From assembly GCA_963995525.1 (NCBI GenBank), contig OZ023206.1, positions 72,727,997 through 72,791,996 of the forward strand: DNA of 64,000 nt. Reading direction: 5' to 3'. Below the pieces are notes generated by a model. The model saw only the letters and a program-made list of their open reading frames with translations, made no database searches and was not told the origin of the DNA. Position numbers and translations under genes: made by a program. This DNA comes from Escarpia spicata (lineage: Eukaryota > Annelida > Polychaeta > Sabellida > Siboglinidae). Of the stretch, positions 43,103-55,529 are shown one piece after another (position 1 is the first letter of the stretch; each line of letters starts with the position of its first letter).

Positions 43103-44240
43103 AGATTGGAGGCATTCCAGATTTTGCTGCGTTAAAAAATGGCGGCCATTAAAAAAAATGGCCGCAAAATTAAATTTCCCCGTATCTTAATAACTGCGTT
43201 GCGTAGAGCAATAATATTCGTGTCTACATGTAGGTTTTTGGGGTTAACGATCTCAAATTTGTTATTTTTGGACTTCTCCGACATCCATATCCGCCATTTT
43301 TAAAGATGACGGTCGTCAATATAAATGTAAAGATATCTTAATAACTGCGTAATGTAGAACCACACAGTTTACGTTTTTGAATAGCCTGGTGGATATCGAT
43401 TTCGTTTTACCTTCGTCGACATGTCTATATCCGCCATTTTAAAAGACGGCGCCCTTCAGAGCATATTATTCCCATATCTCAAGAACTACACAACTTTGAG
43501 CCACATAGTTTATGTCAAAATGTATGTTTTTCAGATGCGATGATTTCAAATACATTACTTTTGACCTTCATTGACTTTACAATAGATCCGCCATTTGGAA
43601 AGATGGCGGCATACAAAGCCTGTTATTTCCATATAGTCCAGCAGATAGGTGAAAAGATTGTGCATCAAGGCACAGATAAATGCAAGACACTTTGCTCACC
43701 TATTCTACACACCAATTGAACCATGATAAATATCGAAGGCATTCCAGATTTTGCTGCATTCAAAAATGGCCGCCAAATTCAGTTTCCCCATATCTTAATA
43801 ACTGCGATATATAGAGCAATAATGTTTGTGTCTAGATATATGTTTTAGGGGTCGAAGAATTAAGATTTGTTACTTTTGGACTTCACATCCGCCATTTTTA
43901 ATGATGGCGCCCTTCAAAGCATAGTATTACCATATCTCAAGAACAACACAACATAGAGCCACAAAGTTGATGTCAAAATGTATGCTTTTTAGATGCGATA
44001 ATTTCAAATACATTACTTTTGGTCTTCGTTGACTTTAAATATACCTGCCATTTTGATATATCCGCCATTTTGACAGATGGCGGCAGAAAAAGCCTGTTAT
44101 TCCCGTGTCTTAATATTTACATATCATTGAGCCTTGAAGTATCAAAACATGTTTTGGGATGCGACGAAGTTAAGGGTGTTACCTTGATATTTTCTAAAAC
44201 GGGCAAAGTCACTTCAAACGTTAGATTATGATGCCTATGC
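43055..44240. repeat. Diverged satellite, unit about 145 bp, higher-order period 627 bp
   Basis: Units carry ATATCTTAATAACTGCG-like and CCGCCATTTT...GATGGCGGC words at about 43184, 43327, 43473, 43790, 43933 and 44103. The phrase GGCATTCCAGATTTTGCTGC recurs at 43111 and 43738, giving a larger period of 627 bp. Confidence 0.8.
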
Positions 44241-44409
44241 CTTCTAAATCTACAGCAGCGATTTAAATAAATAAATAATAAGATAACTTCTATTGTGCCT
44301 AAATCCTTGGAAACTAAGCTCAGAGGCGCATCAAAACAAAAGGATTGGTCAATCTCAAAATCCGTAAGTGGTATTCCAGTTGTCAACAGATGGGTAAGGC
44401 GCTAAGGAC

Positions 44410-44840
44410 CTACGGTGGATAAGCAAGGTTGTAATGATAAGTTTTTAAGTGACGACGGAATTTTGTAATATGTTCAACTGATCTAACATATTCAAGAATT
44501 GGTGCAGCAACAGAAAAAGTCCCGGTTCCAATTTTAGTGTTGACTCGAGGAAGAAAAAGCAGATCAGAATTAAATGATCGAAGCTGGATAGGTTTTCTTA
44601 CAGGAGGAAGCAATGGATGCAAATAAGATGGTTGTTTACTGGACAATGCCTGGTATGTAATGGTACAGATCTTAAATATTATACGATATCGTACAGGAAG
44701 CCAATGCAAAGACTTCAAAAGTGATACAGAGCGAGAAAAAACGAGGAGATCTTGTAGCTACTCTTGCTAGACAATTTTGGACACGCTGAAGTTTTGTGAA
44801 ATCCTTGCTAGCAATAATATAATTGCAATAAGATACGTTA
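44410..44840 (-). pseudogene. L2/CR1-like LINE C-terminus
   Basis: Minus strand: CNYIIASKDFTKLQRVQNCLAR (frame 44672-44899) then, after a frameshift, LKSLHWLPVRYRIIFKICTI, ALSSKQPSYL, FSVAAPILEYV and FRRHLKTYHYNLAY to the stop near 44410. LHWLPVR-RI-FK and FSVAAP are signature blocks of L2/CR1 ORF2 ends. Confidence 0.8.
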
Positions 44841-45119
44841 TTGCACTGTGCGACCGGGGCAGTTCTGAGGTCCACGTGTACCGGGCCAGACAGATCCACA
44901 TCACACAGAAAGGAAGGGATTTGGACAATATTCCACCAACATAGGATGCCCTCAGAGCTGCAGAGGACAGTGTCTGTGTCTCAAAGGCAACCTGCGCTGC
45001 ACAATGCTGCTGGTCACTGCTGCTGTGAACTAACAATGTACTATTCTTTTCATGTATTTACACAACACAGATGTTAATGCAATAGGTCTAAACTATTTCA
45101 TGAGAGTGGCTTTGTTTGT

Positions 45120-45690
45120 CCACTTCCTAGCTGAGCGGCACATTCTTTTAATACCTTTCCTTTGAGACCATCTGGTCCTGCGGCTTTCTGAGGATTATTT
45201 GGGTATATGCGAACTACCTTTGTAGGGATGATAGAGTCCTCACAGAAAGCTATGAAAGATGTGATTGTATCAGACAGTGTGTCCTGGTCAGATTCGAAGC
45301 TTTCAAAGAAGACATTCCAATCTGTTGCTTCGAAGCAGCCTCTGGGAATCTCAGCACTCTCAATAGTCTATTGTTTCACTGTGTGAAGTTTGGGAGGTTC
45401 TTGATTCAGTTTCTGGCGATATTTGGGAAGCAGTTGGACCACGTTGTGGTTGGACCTTCCAAGTGGGAGACGACATCTGGAGACATATGCATCAGGAGTA
45501 TTCCCGAAGCACATATCCGCGGCCTAATAATGGCACACCTGTTGAAATCGCCTAACACAAACACAGGCTGATCCGGTGACCTACTGACCGCCTCGTGGTA
45601 GCTTCTGGCTAAGCGGTCAGCTGCGAGCGTGCAATCTGGTCCAGGCACGTACACAGGTATAACAGTAATTTGTCCAAACTCTCGTGGTAG
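45120..45690 (-). pseudogene. LINE endonuclease and linker fragment
   Basis: Minus strand from 45654: YVPGPDCTLAADRLARSYHE, SPDQPVFVLGDFNRC (GDFN box), then IPRGCFEATDWNVFFESFES, DTITSFIAFCEDSIIPTKVV, RIYPNN and AAGPDGLKGKVLKECA at about 45140-45200. The C-F-TDW-F and IPTK-V-YPN blocks are typical of a LINE linker. Sequence between the endonuclease box and the linker is shortened. Confidence 0.7.
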
Positions 45691-47018
45691 TTAGCGCGGC
45701 CTAAATGAAACGAACATGCATCATCCTGTCATTTTTTACTAAAATAACCCAATTAATTAGTAAATACTAACTAATTAGCAAGCAAACTCAACTTACTCAT
45801 ACTTTAACTTCCATTATTAAAAATATATTTGTGTATTCCCGCAGAGCCTGGCGTTTAGACACAATGCAAACATGTAATTAACATTTAATAATATATTTAC
45901 ATGATATAAAAATAATCTCCCGTAGTGACTATGGATGGTGAAAGAATTATCGGATAAGTATGTGTTATTTACGTTTAATGTTACGTTTACTACCAACTGA
46001 TGTGGTCTTTTGTGCCAACGGCCATTAACTCTTGAGATAATCTGACTGAGACAATATTAAATAAATTATGATTTGTGTATGTGGTGTTTTGTCTTGAATT
46101 GCCCATCACGTGTACACCGAATTCTGTGTAAAGGCATAATAAACTATCTTATCTTATCCTAAGTTGGTGTCCCTTGAATACTAAGTTTCTACATTACTCC
46201 CTCTGTGCACAAAGCATATGATGATTATTCACAATACATTTCAGGCATAGACCCGCAAAGTCAGTCAGCTAAGTAATATTCATAGTTCACTGCCACACAA
46301 TCCATGCCAATGTAATGCATCAATGTTCGCATAATCCTGCAGGCTCAGGATAACAATGTTTTAATGCTTCATTAACTTGAGATCATATACAAACTGGTCA
46401 CAGGACACTGTAAATTCTTCTGTTTAGAGTTTCCACAGTTTGATGTCCCTATGTATAATATTATATCCATGCAGGTGAAGTGGGTCGATCATCAATGTGT
46501 ATTATAGCTTCAGTGTCATACATATGTGCACTTGTCCGTCTCCACTTTCCGGTTGGTCGATCCAGGTTGTTTGACCTGAAATTAAATGTATTATGTTAAA
46601 GTTCTATGCAAGCAATTTATGCAAACCTAATATTACACATTTTCTTAATGCATTATGCATATGACAGCTGCCATATGATATACAAATATCCAGAGTTCGG
46701 TTCAATTGTAATTATGTCATTTCTAGTTAATTACAATAACAATGTAATTGTACAAAGCTAACATAATATTCCTTTATAACATAATAATATATATTATTTA
46801 TCAATCAATCCAATACACAACTGGAAATCACTCATTGTGTAGCAGTAATTTTGTAAAAGCTATAATTTAGAGAAATTAGGTAATTTGGACTCACATTGTG
46901 TTTTAATATATGGGTTCGTAATTGGGTGTGTATATTAGTTGGATTATTTGTACAGAAAGTGAACTGGACACAGAAAGAGCTATTTTGGCTGGTGTGCATG
47001 ATACGCCACTGCGATTGA
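45691..47018. other. No gene seen; contains a LINE-type 3' tail
   Basis: AT-rich. At about 46135-46160 AATAAACTATCTTATCTT ends a short block that looks like a plus-strand LINE or SINE 3' tail with an ATCTT repeat. Nothing else is supported. Confidence 0.4.
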
Positions 47019-47396
<378 letters not shown>

Positions 47397-47525
47397 CAAT
47401 AATTGTCCCTAAATACCTCTTAATTACCCCTAATCACCCTTAATTACGTATTACTCATATTGTCGTGTTTTGTTCATTTTTTCATACACGCGCACACATG
47501 CCATGACGCGCAGAGATAGATGACC

Positions 47526-47582
47526 CATACACACGCACACGCACACGCACACGCACACGCACACGCACACGCACACGCACAC
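47526..47582. repeat. (CACACG)n microsatellite
   Basis: About nine hexanucleotide units. Confidence 0.95.
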
Positions 47583-47589
47583 ATTGTTA

Positions 47590-48300
47590 ACTTAGTTGTT
47601 TTGAGGGTACATTATTTATCATATTTTGTGAACAGTTTGGTGATAATAAAGTCAGTCAATATGATTTTCTACGGTGCGTTTCCAAGCTACGGCTATCTCA
47701 AATGAAATGACTACCTACAATTACTACCTACATACAGCCGCTGTCTACCACCACTGTTGCGATTGAATACCTGGTTCGCTGTGGCCGGTCACTTATTTTA
47801 TTTGGACAGTTGTATTGAGTTTTATATATTACGATGCTGTATACCATGGTAATTGACAGTTCTTACCCTCCCCTATTTTATATTATCACTATTCACACCA
47901 GAAAGTTTTTTTATATCAGCAGAAGAAAATAACAAGAGTGAAGGCCAGCACATATTGGTGTATGTCTTTACTGTACATTATTGTTGGCATACAAAGATGC
48001 ACAAAAACAGAAAACATAACTTATATTCAGACAAGCACCATTTTAATCAGTTAATTGACAGTTATGTATCGATATAACAAAAATGTTCTAAATAATGGTT
48101 TAGTGCAACGAGTCAATGATGGTATAAAAAACATCCATCCAACTTCCTGAGGCTGGTTTAAAATCGAATTTATGCTACAAATGTATTTTTCTGTATTTTT
48201 TAAGTTCTCGAATGTTACATACAATGTTAACCTTTGTGTACACATTGAAAACGGATTTTAGCTAATGCCTTTTTTATTCCCTTTAAATTTTCTGTCGAAG
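47590..48300. other. No gene seen
   Basis: About 700 bp of AT-rich sequence without supported features. Confidence 0.4.
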
Positions 48301-48309
48301 ACGCTGGAA

Positions 48310-48870
48310 CGGTAAGTTGGAAAAGAATTACGCCGCAATATTGACACCAACGGCTTCACGACCCGCTCCAGAGCCCGTACCGGCTTATACACAGCACAGC
48401 ACGGAGATGGCTTTAGTCCGAATACACGAAGACTTGACGCAGGCAACTGACTCACGGCGTGGCCTACTGCTTGTACTGTTAGATCTTAGTGCAGCATTCG
48501 ATACGCTAGACCACAGCAGTCTCCTGCGTCGTCTTCATGATATCGAACTAAGCCACTTAAGTTCTCATTGTACCTCGCAGGTCGCTCTAACGCAATTAAG
48601 ATACGCGAAGCTACTTCAACCCCGAGACTAATTCGTCACGGTGTTACGCAGGACTCGGTCCTAGGTCCTCTACTATTCAACACGTACATTTTACCTATCC
48701 CGGACATCTTCGAACGCCATCAGATCCGCTACGGACGACACTCAACTGTGTGCTAAGTGTCCGCCATCGAATCATGCCGATGTACTACGAAAAATCGACG
48801 AAGGTGTGCGTGACATAAGACGCTGGCTGAATTGCAACCATCTCCTACTAAATGCGACGAAGACGTAAGC
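48310..48870 (+). pseudogene. L2-like LINE RT fragment
   Basis: Plus strand: [18 protein letters not shown], then motif A as [20 protein letters not shown] (about 48471-48525). Motif B appears after a frameshift as HGVTQDSVLGPLLFNTYI (usual QGS changed to QDS), then LRKIDEGVRDIRRWLNCNH. It stops at the tail of the minus-strand LINE, which may have inserted here. Motif C is decayed (no intact ADD). Confidence 0.75.
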
Positions 48871-49148
48871 CATCGTTTTAATAATAATAATAATAATAAT
48901 TTATTTCTTATATAGCGCCCCATCCAAATATTTGTTCTAGGGCGCTGTACAATGGTTAATGCAAATAAATAAATAAATAACATCATACGATATATAGTTA
49001 AACATATTATGCAATCATTACTACTAAGTAAAATCAACTACACTTTCTTAAAATATCTGAAAATACACAAGTATGCAAGCTATTAAAACAATAAAATAGA
49101 TTAATTATAATACTAAATTAATTAAAATAAAGGTATCAATAATTATGA

Positions 49149-49891
49149 TCATCGAATGTTAAAATAATTTGTGAAAAGATGCGTCTTCAGTACCACTTTC
49201 AACTGATTCACCCTATTGCACTGGCGCACTGTGAGTGGTAGTTGATTCCATTCTCTTGGAGCTGCACAAGAGAATGCTCGTTCGCCGAGCTTAGTGCGGC
49301 TTCTGTAAGGAGTTGCTGATCGGGGGAGCGAGGACAGCGTGTCGGATGATATGGAGAGAGAAATGCTGATACATACAGAGGTGCGAGCCCATGAAGGCAT
49401 TTGAAAATGAGAAGTAGGGTCTTGAAAGTAATGCGACTCTTCACACGAAGCCAGTGCAGCTCCAAGAGCATGGGCGTGACATGGTCTCGTTTCGACCGCA
49501 TCGTTATGATATGAGCACATGCATTTTGGACACGTTGTAGTTTCTCAACTACTGTCGCTGGCAATCCATTAAGAAGACTATTGCAGCAGTCAATTCGCGA
49601 AATGACTAGCGCATGCACAAGTTGTTTTGTGTGTTGTTTGTCTAAGTACCGACGAATGCGTCCAATGCTATGGAGGTGGTAATACGCGTTTCTACAAATG
49701 TTTGTTACGTGTCGCTCAAGGGAAATTTTAGAATCAAAGCTCACCCCTAAGTTTCTGACGTGTGTTGTGGGTAACTCGCGCACGTTTCCGATAGTTACAC
49801 CGCCAGGAAGAACATTTTCGGTTGCTGATTTCGGTTGGATGATGATGATCGACGTTTTGTCATCATTCAGTTTTAGCATGTTGGTTTCCAT
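49149..49891 (-). pseudogene. L2-like ORF2 thumb and C-terminus
   Basis: Open 227 codons (49208-49891): METNMLKLNDDKTSIIIIQP, RNLGVSFDSKISLERHV, HALVISRIDCCNSLLNGLP, VEKLQRVQNACAHIIT, ELHWLRVKSRITFKTLLLIF and GLAPLYVSAFL. After a frameshift it ends YRSRTKLGERAFSCAAPREW and LKTHLFTNYFNIR at 49149. LHWL-VK-RI-FK and FSCAAP blocks identify the family. Confidence 0.85.
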
Positions 49892-49974
49892 CCATTGACG
49901 GATACTGGCAACACAGAGTTCTATTTTCGTGATGGCAATGTCGGGTGATATATTATCGCTCAGGGTAAATTCTT

Positions 49975-50560
49975 GGAAAAGTTGGGTGTCATCGGCATAT
50001 AGATGCTAAGCCATGCCATGGTGGTTGAGTAGCGACGCGAGAGGTGTCATTTATATAGCGAACAGCAGTGGTCCAAGAACTGACCCCTGCGGGAAACCGC
50101 AGGTCAGTTTGTGAGATTTAGACTGCTCACCGGCAATCAACACCGTGTACTGTCTGTGTTGTAAGTAGGCAGCGAACCATGACAAACAGTGATCGCCGAC
50201 GCCGATGGTGTTGCTCAGTGTGTTTAAAAGAATGGCATGGTCAATTGTATCAAATGCAGCGCTCAGATCAATTAGCAGCAGCACCACACCTTTGCGTTCG
50301 CCCATGCACCGAATCACATTGTCATGCATATACAGGTTGTTTTCACGCATGTGTGCAATCTACATGTTTGCCACAATCTTCTCGACTAACTTTACTAAAA
50401 AGCACATGTTAGAAATAGGCCGGTAGCTGTTCTAAATGTCACTATCAAGACTTGCCTTTTTCAATACGGGTGTGATGACAGCAAGTTTCATTTCATCAGA
50501 CATTCCTTCCAGCAAATAGGCGTTGTCATGACATCAGAGTACTATTTTATTAATTTTGAA
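49975..50560 (-). pseudogene. L2-like RT palm
   Basis: Minus strand: NSYRPISNMCFLVKLVEK (about 50375-50430), motif A as [20 protein letters not shown] (about 50240-50295), motif B as CGFPQGSVLGPLLF (about 50060-50105), and motif C as HLYADDTQLF in another frame (about 49978-50007). Catalytic residues are present but the frame is interrupted near 50051 and 50350. Confidence 0.85.
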
Positions 50561-50569
50561 GGCATCGGG

Positions 50570-50954
50570 TCAAGTTTGCAAGTCTTCGATGATGACTTGC
50601 TCAGTGGTTGCGCGGTTTCTTCTTGTGTGGCGGGCACGAAAGTAGAGATATGACAGTCTGTGACAGAGTGATCTACCTTTGTTGCCTTTGCAGTATGGTG
50701 CGAATACACTGGATTTTATCGTTAAAGTAGTGTGCAAAGTCGTTGGCGAGCGATTCGTCACATTCGTAGGTTGGTAGTGTTTGTGTGTTATCCCGATGCA
50801 GCAGCTTATTTGCGATGTTAGATAGAATTCCGCTTGGTTCCCGACGTCCGACAATTTTTCCTCGTAATGGATCTTCTGGCACTATCCGATAATGTGTCAG
50901 TACCGCAACAGTAATTACATGGCTGATAACAATAATTGGACACATTGTTTTCAT
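50570..50954 (-). pseudogene. L2-like ORF2 linker
   Basis: Minus strand: EDPLRGKIVGRREPSGILSN, KLLHRDNTQTLP and LANDFAHYFNDKIQCIRTIL; the A-DFA-YF-DKI-IR block is the usual segment before L2 RT. A stop follows at 50673. No endonuclease remains upstream. Confidence 0.7.
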
Positions 50955-50960
50955 TCCCTT

Positions 50961-51807
50961 CCTGAGTTATTATGATTTATATAACTATGCAATTCTATAT
51001 ATTCTGTAATTTTTTTATTCGTTTTTTATCTGATAAAACATACCTTTTTCATTTTACGAAATGTTCTGTTCAAAATGTGTCTTTTACCTAGGCAACAACT
51101 AAACACTTCATATATATTTTATAGACACTATTAACTGTTTTCATCAACAAAAGCCCATTAAAAATCATCAAATAATTACTGCTAATTAACACTTTAGTTT
51201 AATATGTCTTTAAGAAATTAGGGTGTTTTGCAATGTTACGGGACTGATAAAGGTATTACGGGACTGACACTTTGTCCCATAATACCTCTTTCTTACCCAA
51301 AACGAAATGACATTACTAAATACGCATATTAAAAGTACGGAAACAATTAGTAAGTCCACTTAGTCTTTAACTTGTTATCAACATCAACCACTTATTACAC
51401 CATACAACTAGGATACATGTATTTCGGAGTGTTCAAATTGTTCGGAATGTGGCAGTAGTTTTAAGAATTTCAAGAAGTTGATATGTCAGGAATGCACGAA
51501 AACAACAATGTGTCAAATGTATCCAATCTTGCTCAAGGTGAGCCTTGTAACATACATGCTCAAGGAAAACCATGACAACGGGGTATCAACTTTTAAATGG
51601 AAAATGTAAACTAACCAATTGCAAACATGAACATCGGCGATACACGGACACTCTTTTGCACAAACTGTGAGCTAAGCTCACTGCAGTGAGCCTGACGTTA
51701 AATACCACGCATTGTGAACAACGGAGCAGGAACCGCATGTTCCGACATCGAATTAAACATACATTTCCAGGAGTTAGAACGGCATTAGAGCACTCAAAAC
51801 GTTACCT
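50961..51807. other. No gene seen; one 13-bp hairpin
   Basis: AT-rich. GGTATTACGGGAC (51252-51264) and GTCCCATAATACC (51274-51286) form a 13-bp stem with one mismatch and a 9-nt loop. Confidence 0.45.
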
Positions 51808-52850
51808 TTACGAATGTAAGGAAGCGTATTTTCTCATGGGGTGATAATACCTAATTCCCCCAGTTATGTGCATTACGCCGACCAGCATGGATTCTTCACC
51901 GGCGCCTTCAAAGATGCCCGGGTAAGGTGTACCAGCGTAGGTCACTACACACCATTTCCCCCAGAAGGTTCTCACTGTAAACATGAACTGGTGTAAGAAC
52001 GTCATCAGACTTGGTGGACCTCTTAGCTGGTTGTGACACGACTTGCTCAGGTGAAGAGGTTGGCTCAGAGAAAGTGATTGCGACCGGATTATAGCATTCA
52101 CAACTCTTCCCATCACCTCAACAGAAGCAACTTATCTTCCGACAGAAGATTCGTCGAGGCATGGTTGCGACAATTTGATGGAATTTCATTGTACCTGGTA
52201 CAGTCTTCAGACCACATGGTAGACAAAGGGCCATCTCAGACACATCCTGTTCACTTACTTTGAACAGTTTGACACTTGTATCGGCTTCCAGTGCAGTAAA
52301 CCGAGTGTCGGTGTTGTGTAGATTTCTTCCATGGGCTACAGTACCAGTCTGTCGGCCGTTCTCTTAAGTATTCCATCCATTGCAGCAGCTGCTACGTTTC
52401 CATGGCCGGCTTCCAGCAAGTGTACGATGTGAAGCTGGAATTGTGACTTGAAGACTTTCTATCGTACGGGAGGCTTTTGCTCTGTTGAGTCTCATTTTCG
52501 GTCTTCCTCTTTTATGTTTTGAGCCCAGTGCTCGTAGCTGGCATTGCCCTATTGACGATGGGAACATCATTGTCCGGACTTCCAGGTGGACTTAGTGTAT
52601 TCGGGGCTTCGTCCACACGTTTGCGGAGGTTTCTCCGCTATTTTTTCCAAGCCCGTTTCTGCCTTCTGTGTTGCAACGACGTCATGTATTTTACAAGCTT
52701 CTTGCTGCTCGATTCTTTTCGTCTTAGATAATGTTCACGTTCAGATTGGAGATAACGTTGGCGTACGTCAGGATCTGTCTTTAAACGGTCACGCCACTGT
52801 TGTGATCGAATAGTCAAAATATAGTGTTTCCCGTCGCTACAACCCAAATT
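51808..52850 (-). pseudogene. Decayed member of an uncharacterised invertebrate protein family
   Basis: Minus strand, N- to C-terminal. A basic region (52638-52847) reads RSQQWRDRLKTDPDVRQRYL, QSEREHYLRRKES and HRRQKRAWKK. A Lys/Arg segment (52364-52570) includes KHKRGRPKMRLNRAKASRTI. A Cys-rich segment (about 52100-52270) reads KTVPGTMKFHQIVAT, ISCFC and ECYNP. A C-terminal module (51808-52116) reads GKWCVVTYAGTPYPGIFEGA and VMHITGGIRYYHPMRKYA. I know this combination from large uncharacterised protein families of cnidarians and arthropods, possibly transposon-related, but cannot name a function. The middle of the protein is missing and frames change at least three times, so this is a pseudogene or an exon set with a deletion. 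Confidence 0.5.
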
Positions 52851-54439
52851 CGCCCTCGCTTACACAGGACGTCAGATAAGACACATCACTTGCGACCTGA
52901 AAGTAAATCACATACTTGTTCCCTGCTGTACAGGGGTGAGGGTCTTATTAATTTTAATTCCAATTCCTCAAATATATACTCTCTATTCATAAATGGATGC
53001 TGGACTTTCTTAAGCTGGACAGGATGCAGAGGTTTGATGACATTAGTTGGGAAGCAAGACACCATCACCAACAGTTTGTTTAACTGTCACACATTGCCTA
53101 CCTTTGACATCGCGGGGCTGACGTTATGGGACTGACGTGATTTTATAAACAGCGCTCTCTTTTTCAATAATGTTTAGTCTTTCAGACGGCATCCTTCAGC
53201 AGATGTCTCCAGGACATCCAAAGCAACATATCATAATCGTCATTCATTTAATTACTACCGCAACGTCTACCTTTTACACCATGCGGTACTGACATTGAAT
53301 TAATATACGCGTACCTAACTTACCATAGTTTGGGTAATTTTAGAGAAACAACTAAAATAAACTAGCTACAAATTCGCCCTCGTGTTTTCTTCATCTCTCG
53401 CGGGCAGTAATCACGTAACACACGTCGTGTAACTCGATACAATATTTGTAGACAAGGCTCTGATTAGTCCGATGCGGTACTGACACAAAATTGGCGACAT
53501 AGTATAAATGTGTAATAACAAATATTTAAAATGTAACTGAAAAAAGTTAATGAGCAGATGGGCATTGTAGTAAATTTATCTAAAAGACGTAGCCTATCGA
53601 ATACTGAACGTCAAATATGTCAAAAATAATGCTTACAAGTTACGGTACTGACTTGACAATATTGAGGCAACCCCGTCCAAATAAAGGGATAAATTAAGCC
53701 AATATTCACAAGTTTTCCCGTTGGATTTTATTATCCTTATGTATATATTAGTTTGAATATCTAAGACATAACTAATTTGCAAACAATAACTTTCTATTAA
53801 ACTCTAACTATTGGCGACATCAATGTGTCCCTTTACTGATGGTTGACCCATATATCTCGGTATATATTTGTAGGCATAAAAGTGCAGTAGTTCGTGCCCA
53901 ATCAACTCTACTTGTTTTACACCAAACAAAAGACATTGTTTCAGTATGACTTTCTGGATATGATTGCGACATGCTTTATTCGTCATGTGCAAACAATCAA
54001 ATATAAAAAATCAACATGTATACATCGCGTGGAGAGTCAAGTGGTACGTCGACTTTCGTAGTAACAGGCAAGTCACTTTCGTCCAGTTGTGTGTTTACTT
54101 CATTCTTCAACCGGACTTTTGTCGGAACGTGAAACATATCGCAATCTTCGACATCATAATTTAGTGAAAGACAAAGGTAGACTTCAGGTTTGGCTGACAA
54201 ACATCAGACGCGGATATGGTAAACAATACTATTGTTAATCGGTTGTGGATCTGCGCAATCTGGGGATTGCACTGCACAATCCTCGAGTATTCGCGTCGAT
54301 AAATAAATGTGGCTATTCTTCCGGTTGCCATAACCCGACTTCGCCCCGTTAATCTTCCGTGAGTTTAGTTGCGCATGCGCATAATTAGCAAGCGCCGCTA
54401 CTCCTACGAGACGACGTCAGCGCTTGCGCATTATTTGCT
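52851..54439. other. No gene seen; recurring GGNACTGAC words
   Basis: About 1.6 kb without a supported ORF. GGNACTGAC occurs on the plus strand at 53128, 53285, 53476 and 53644 (GGGGCTGAC at 53114). AAATTCGCCCTCG occurs at 52846 and 53370. Confidence 0.5.
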
Positions 54440-54605
54440 ACGGTCACGTAACCCAACATGGCTGCGCTACTCTTCCATGAATTCTGCTCCGGTCGCCGTA
54501 ACCCAACATGGCTGCGCTACTCTTCCATGAGTTCTGCTCCGGTCGCCGTAACCCAACATGGCTGCGCTACTCTTCCATGAGTTCTGCTCCGGTCGCCGTA
54601 ACCCA
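54440..54605. repeat. 50-bp tandem repeat, about 3.3 copies
   Basis: Units begin at about 54441, 54491 and 54541 with GTAACCCAACATGGCTGCGC, nearly identical; a partial unit starts near 54591. Confidence 0.95.
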
Positions 54606-55272
54606 CCCTGGGTTATTTATTCTGCTGTTCGTGTGTTTCCTCTAGCTCTGAAACTGAGTGTGATCGCCGTGACCGGAGACTTGGCGGGATTAAATGATTA
54701 ATCTTCTCAATTCTACCAAGCATGCTATCACGCAAATTAGTTGTCTTGCTACTCTAATCCTAGCTGTCACCCAAAACTAAATGGAATACCTAGACTAATA
54801 AACGGACGCTGCTACTAGTTATATGTATGCCAGTTAAGTAAATTACTGCGCAATTAAATTAGCCTAAAATACTTGCCTAAAATAGGTTTGCTGAATGACG
54901 TGTAGGGACGTCAACCAATGCTCTCTATTTGGATAGGGAACGAACAACATTATCTTATCACTGGGCTAGTTCAGGATAGCAGGAAAAACTTACTTTGTAG
55001 TCTTATATTGAAGTGTTAACGGCCACGTTGACACCTCAGCTAGAATGTGTATCTTACTACTGCGACTAGGTTCTATGCACGCTGAGAATACATTTATATG
55101 GAATTTAAATGAAACTGTTAATAAACATATGGACAACAATACACAATACAGTTATAAACACTTAACTGCATTTTTAAACAAAGAAATAATAGCAGTAATG
55201 TAAAACAGCAGAGCAGTTACAGTACACGCGCAGTTCTTGGACACATCAAGACATGGTGAAAACAATATCATT
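54606..55272. other. No gene seen
   Basis: About 670 bp, AT-rich, no supported feature. Confidence 0.4.
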
Positions 55273-55525
55273 CACACATGCTTACAATTCTTCAAACCAA
55301 CACCCTCGACAATGGACAATATTACTCCGACTTGCAAACCATAACAAATCATACTTTTGCCTTTCGGGCAAAAAAACTTGTACCAATAAAGGCAGCTATC
55401 GCATAGCAACACACATGCTTAAAAATCACATCTTCAAACCAACGTCCTCAACAATGGACAAGATTACTCCAACTTGCAAACCATAAAAATATCATACTTT
55501 TGCCTTACGGGCAAAAAGGTTCTAC
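55273..55525. repeat. 142-bp tandem duplication
   Basis: CACACATGCTTA...TTCAAACCAAC...GACAATGG...CTTTTGCC...GGGCAAAAA occurs at 55273 and again 142 bp later, about 88% identical. The open frame spanning it is not protein-like. Confidence 0.8.
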
Positions 55526-55529
55526 CAAG

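Larger units (their letters stand above)
48875..50960 (-). mobile_element. L2-like LINE, 5'-truncated
   Basis: Minus-strand element with linker, RT and C-terminus. Its 3' end, read on the plus strand at 48875-48985, has TAATAA repeats, a stem TATAGCGCCCC...GGGCGCTGTACA typical of L2/CR1 3' ends, and AAAT repeats. The RT has several frameshifts. It meets the plus-strand L2 fragment tail to tail. Confidence 0.8.
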
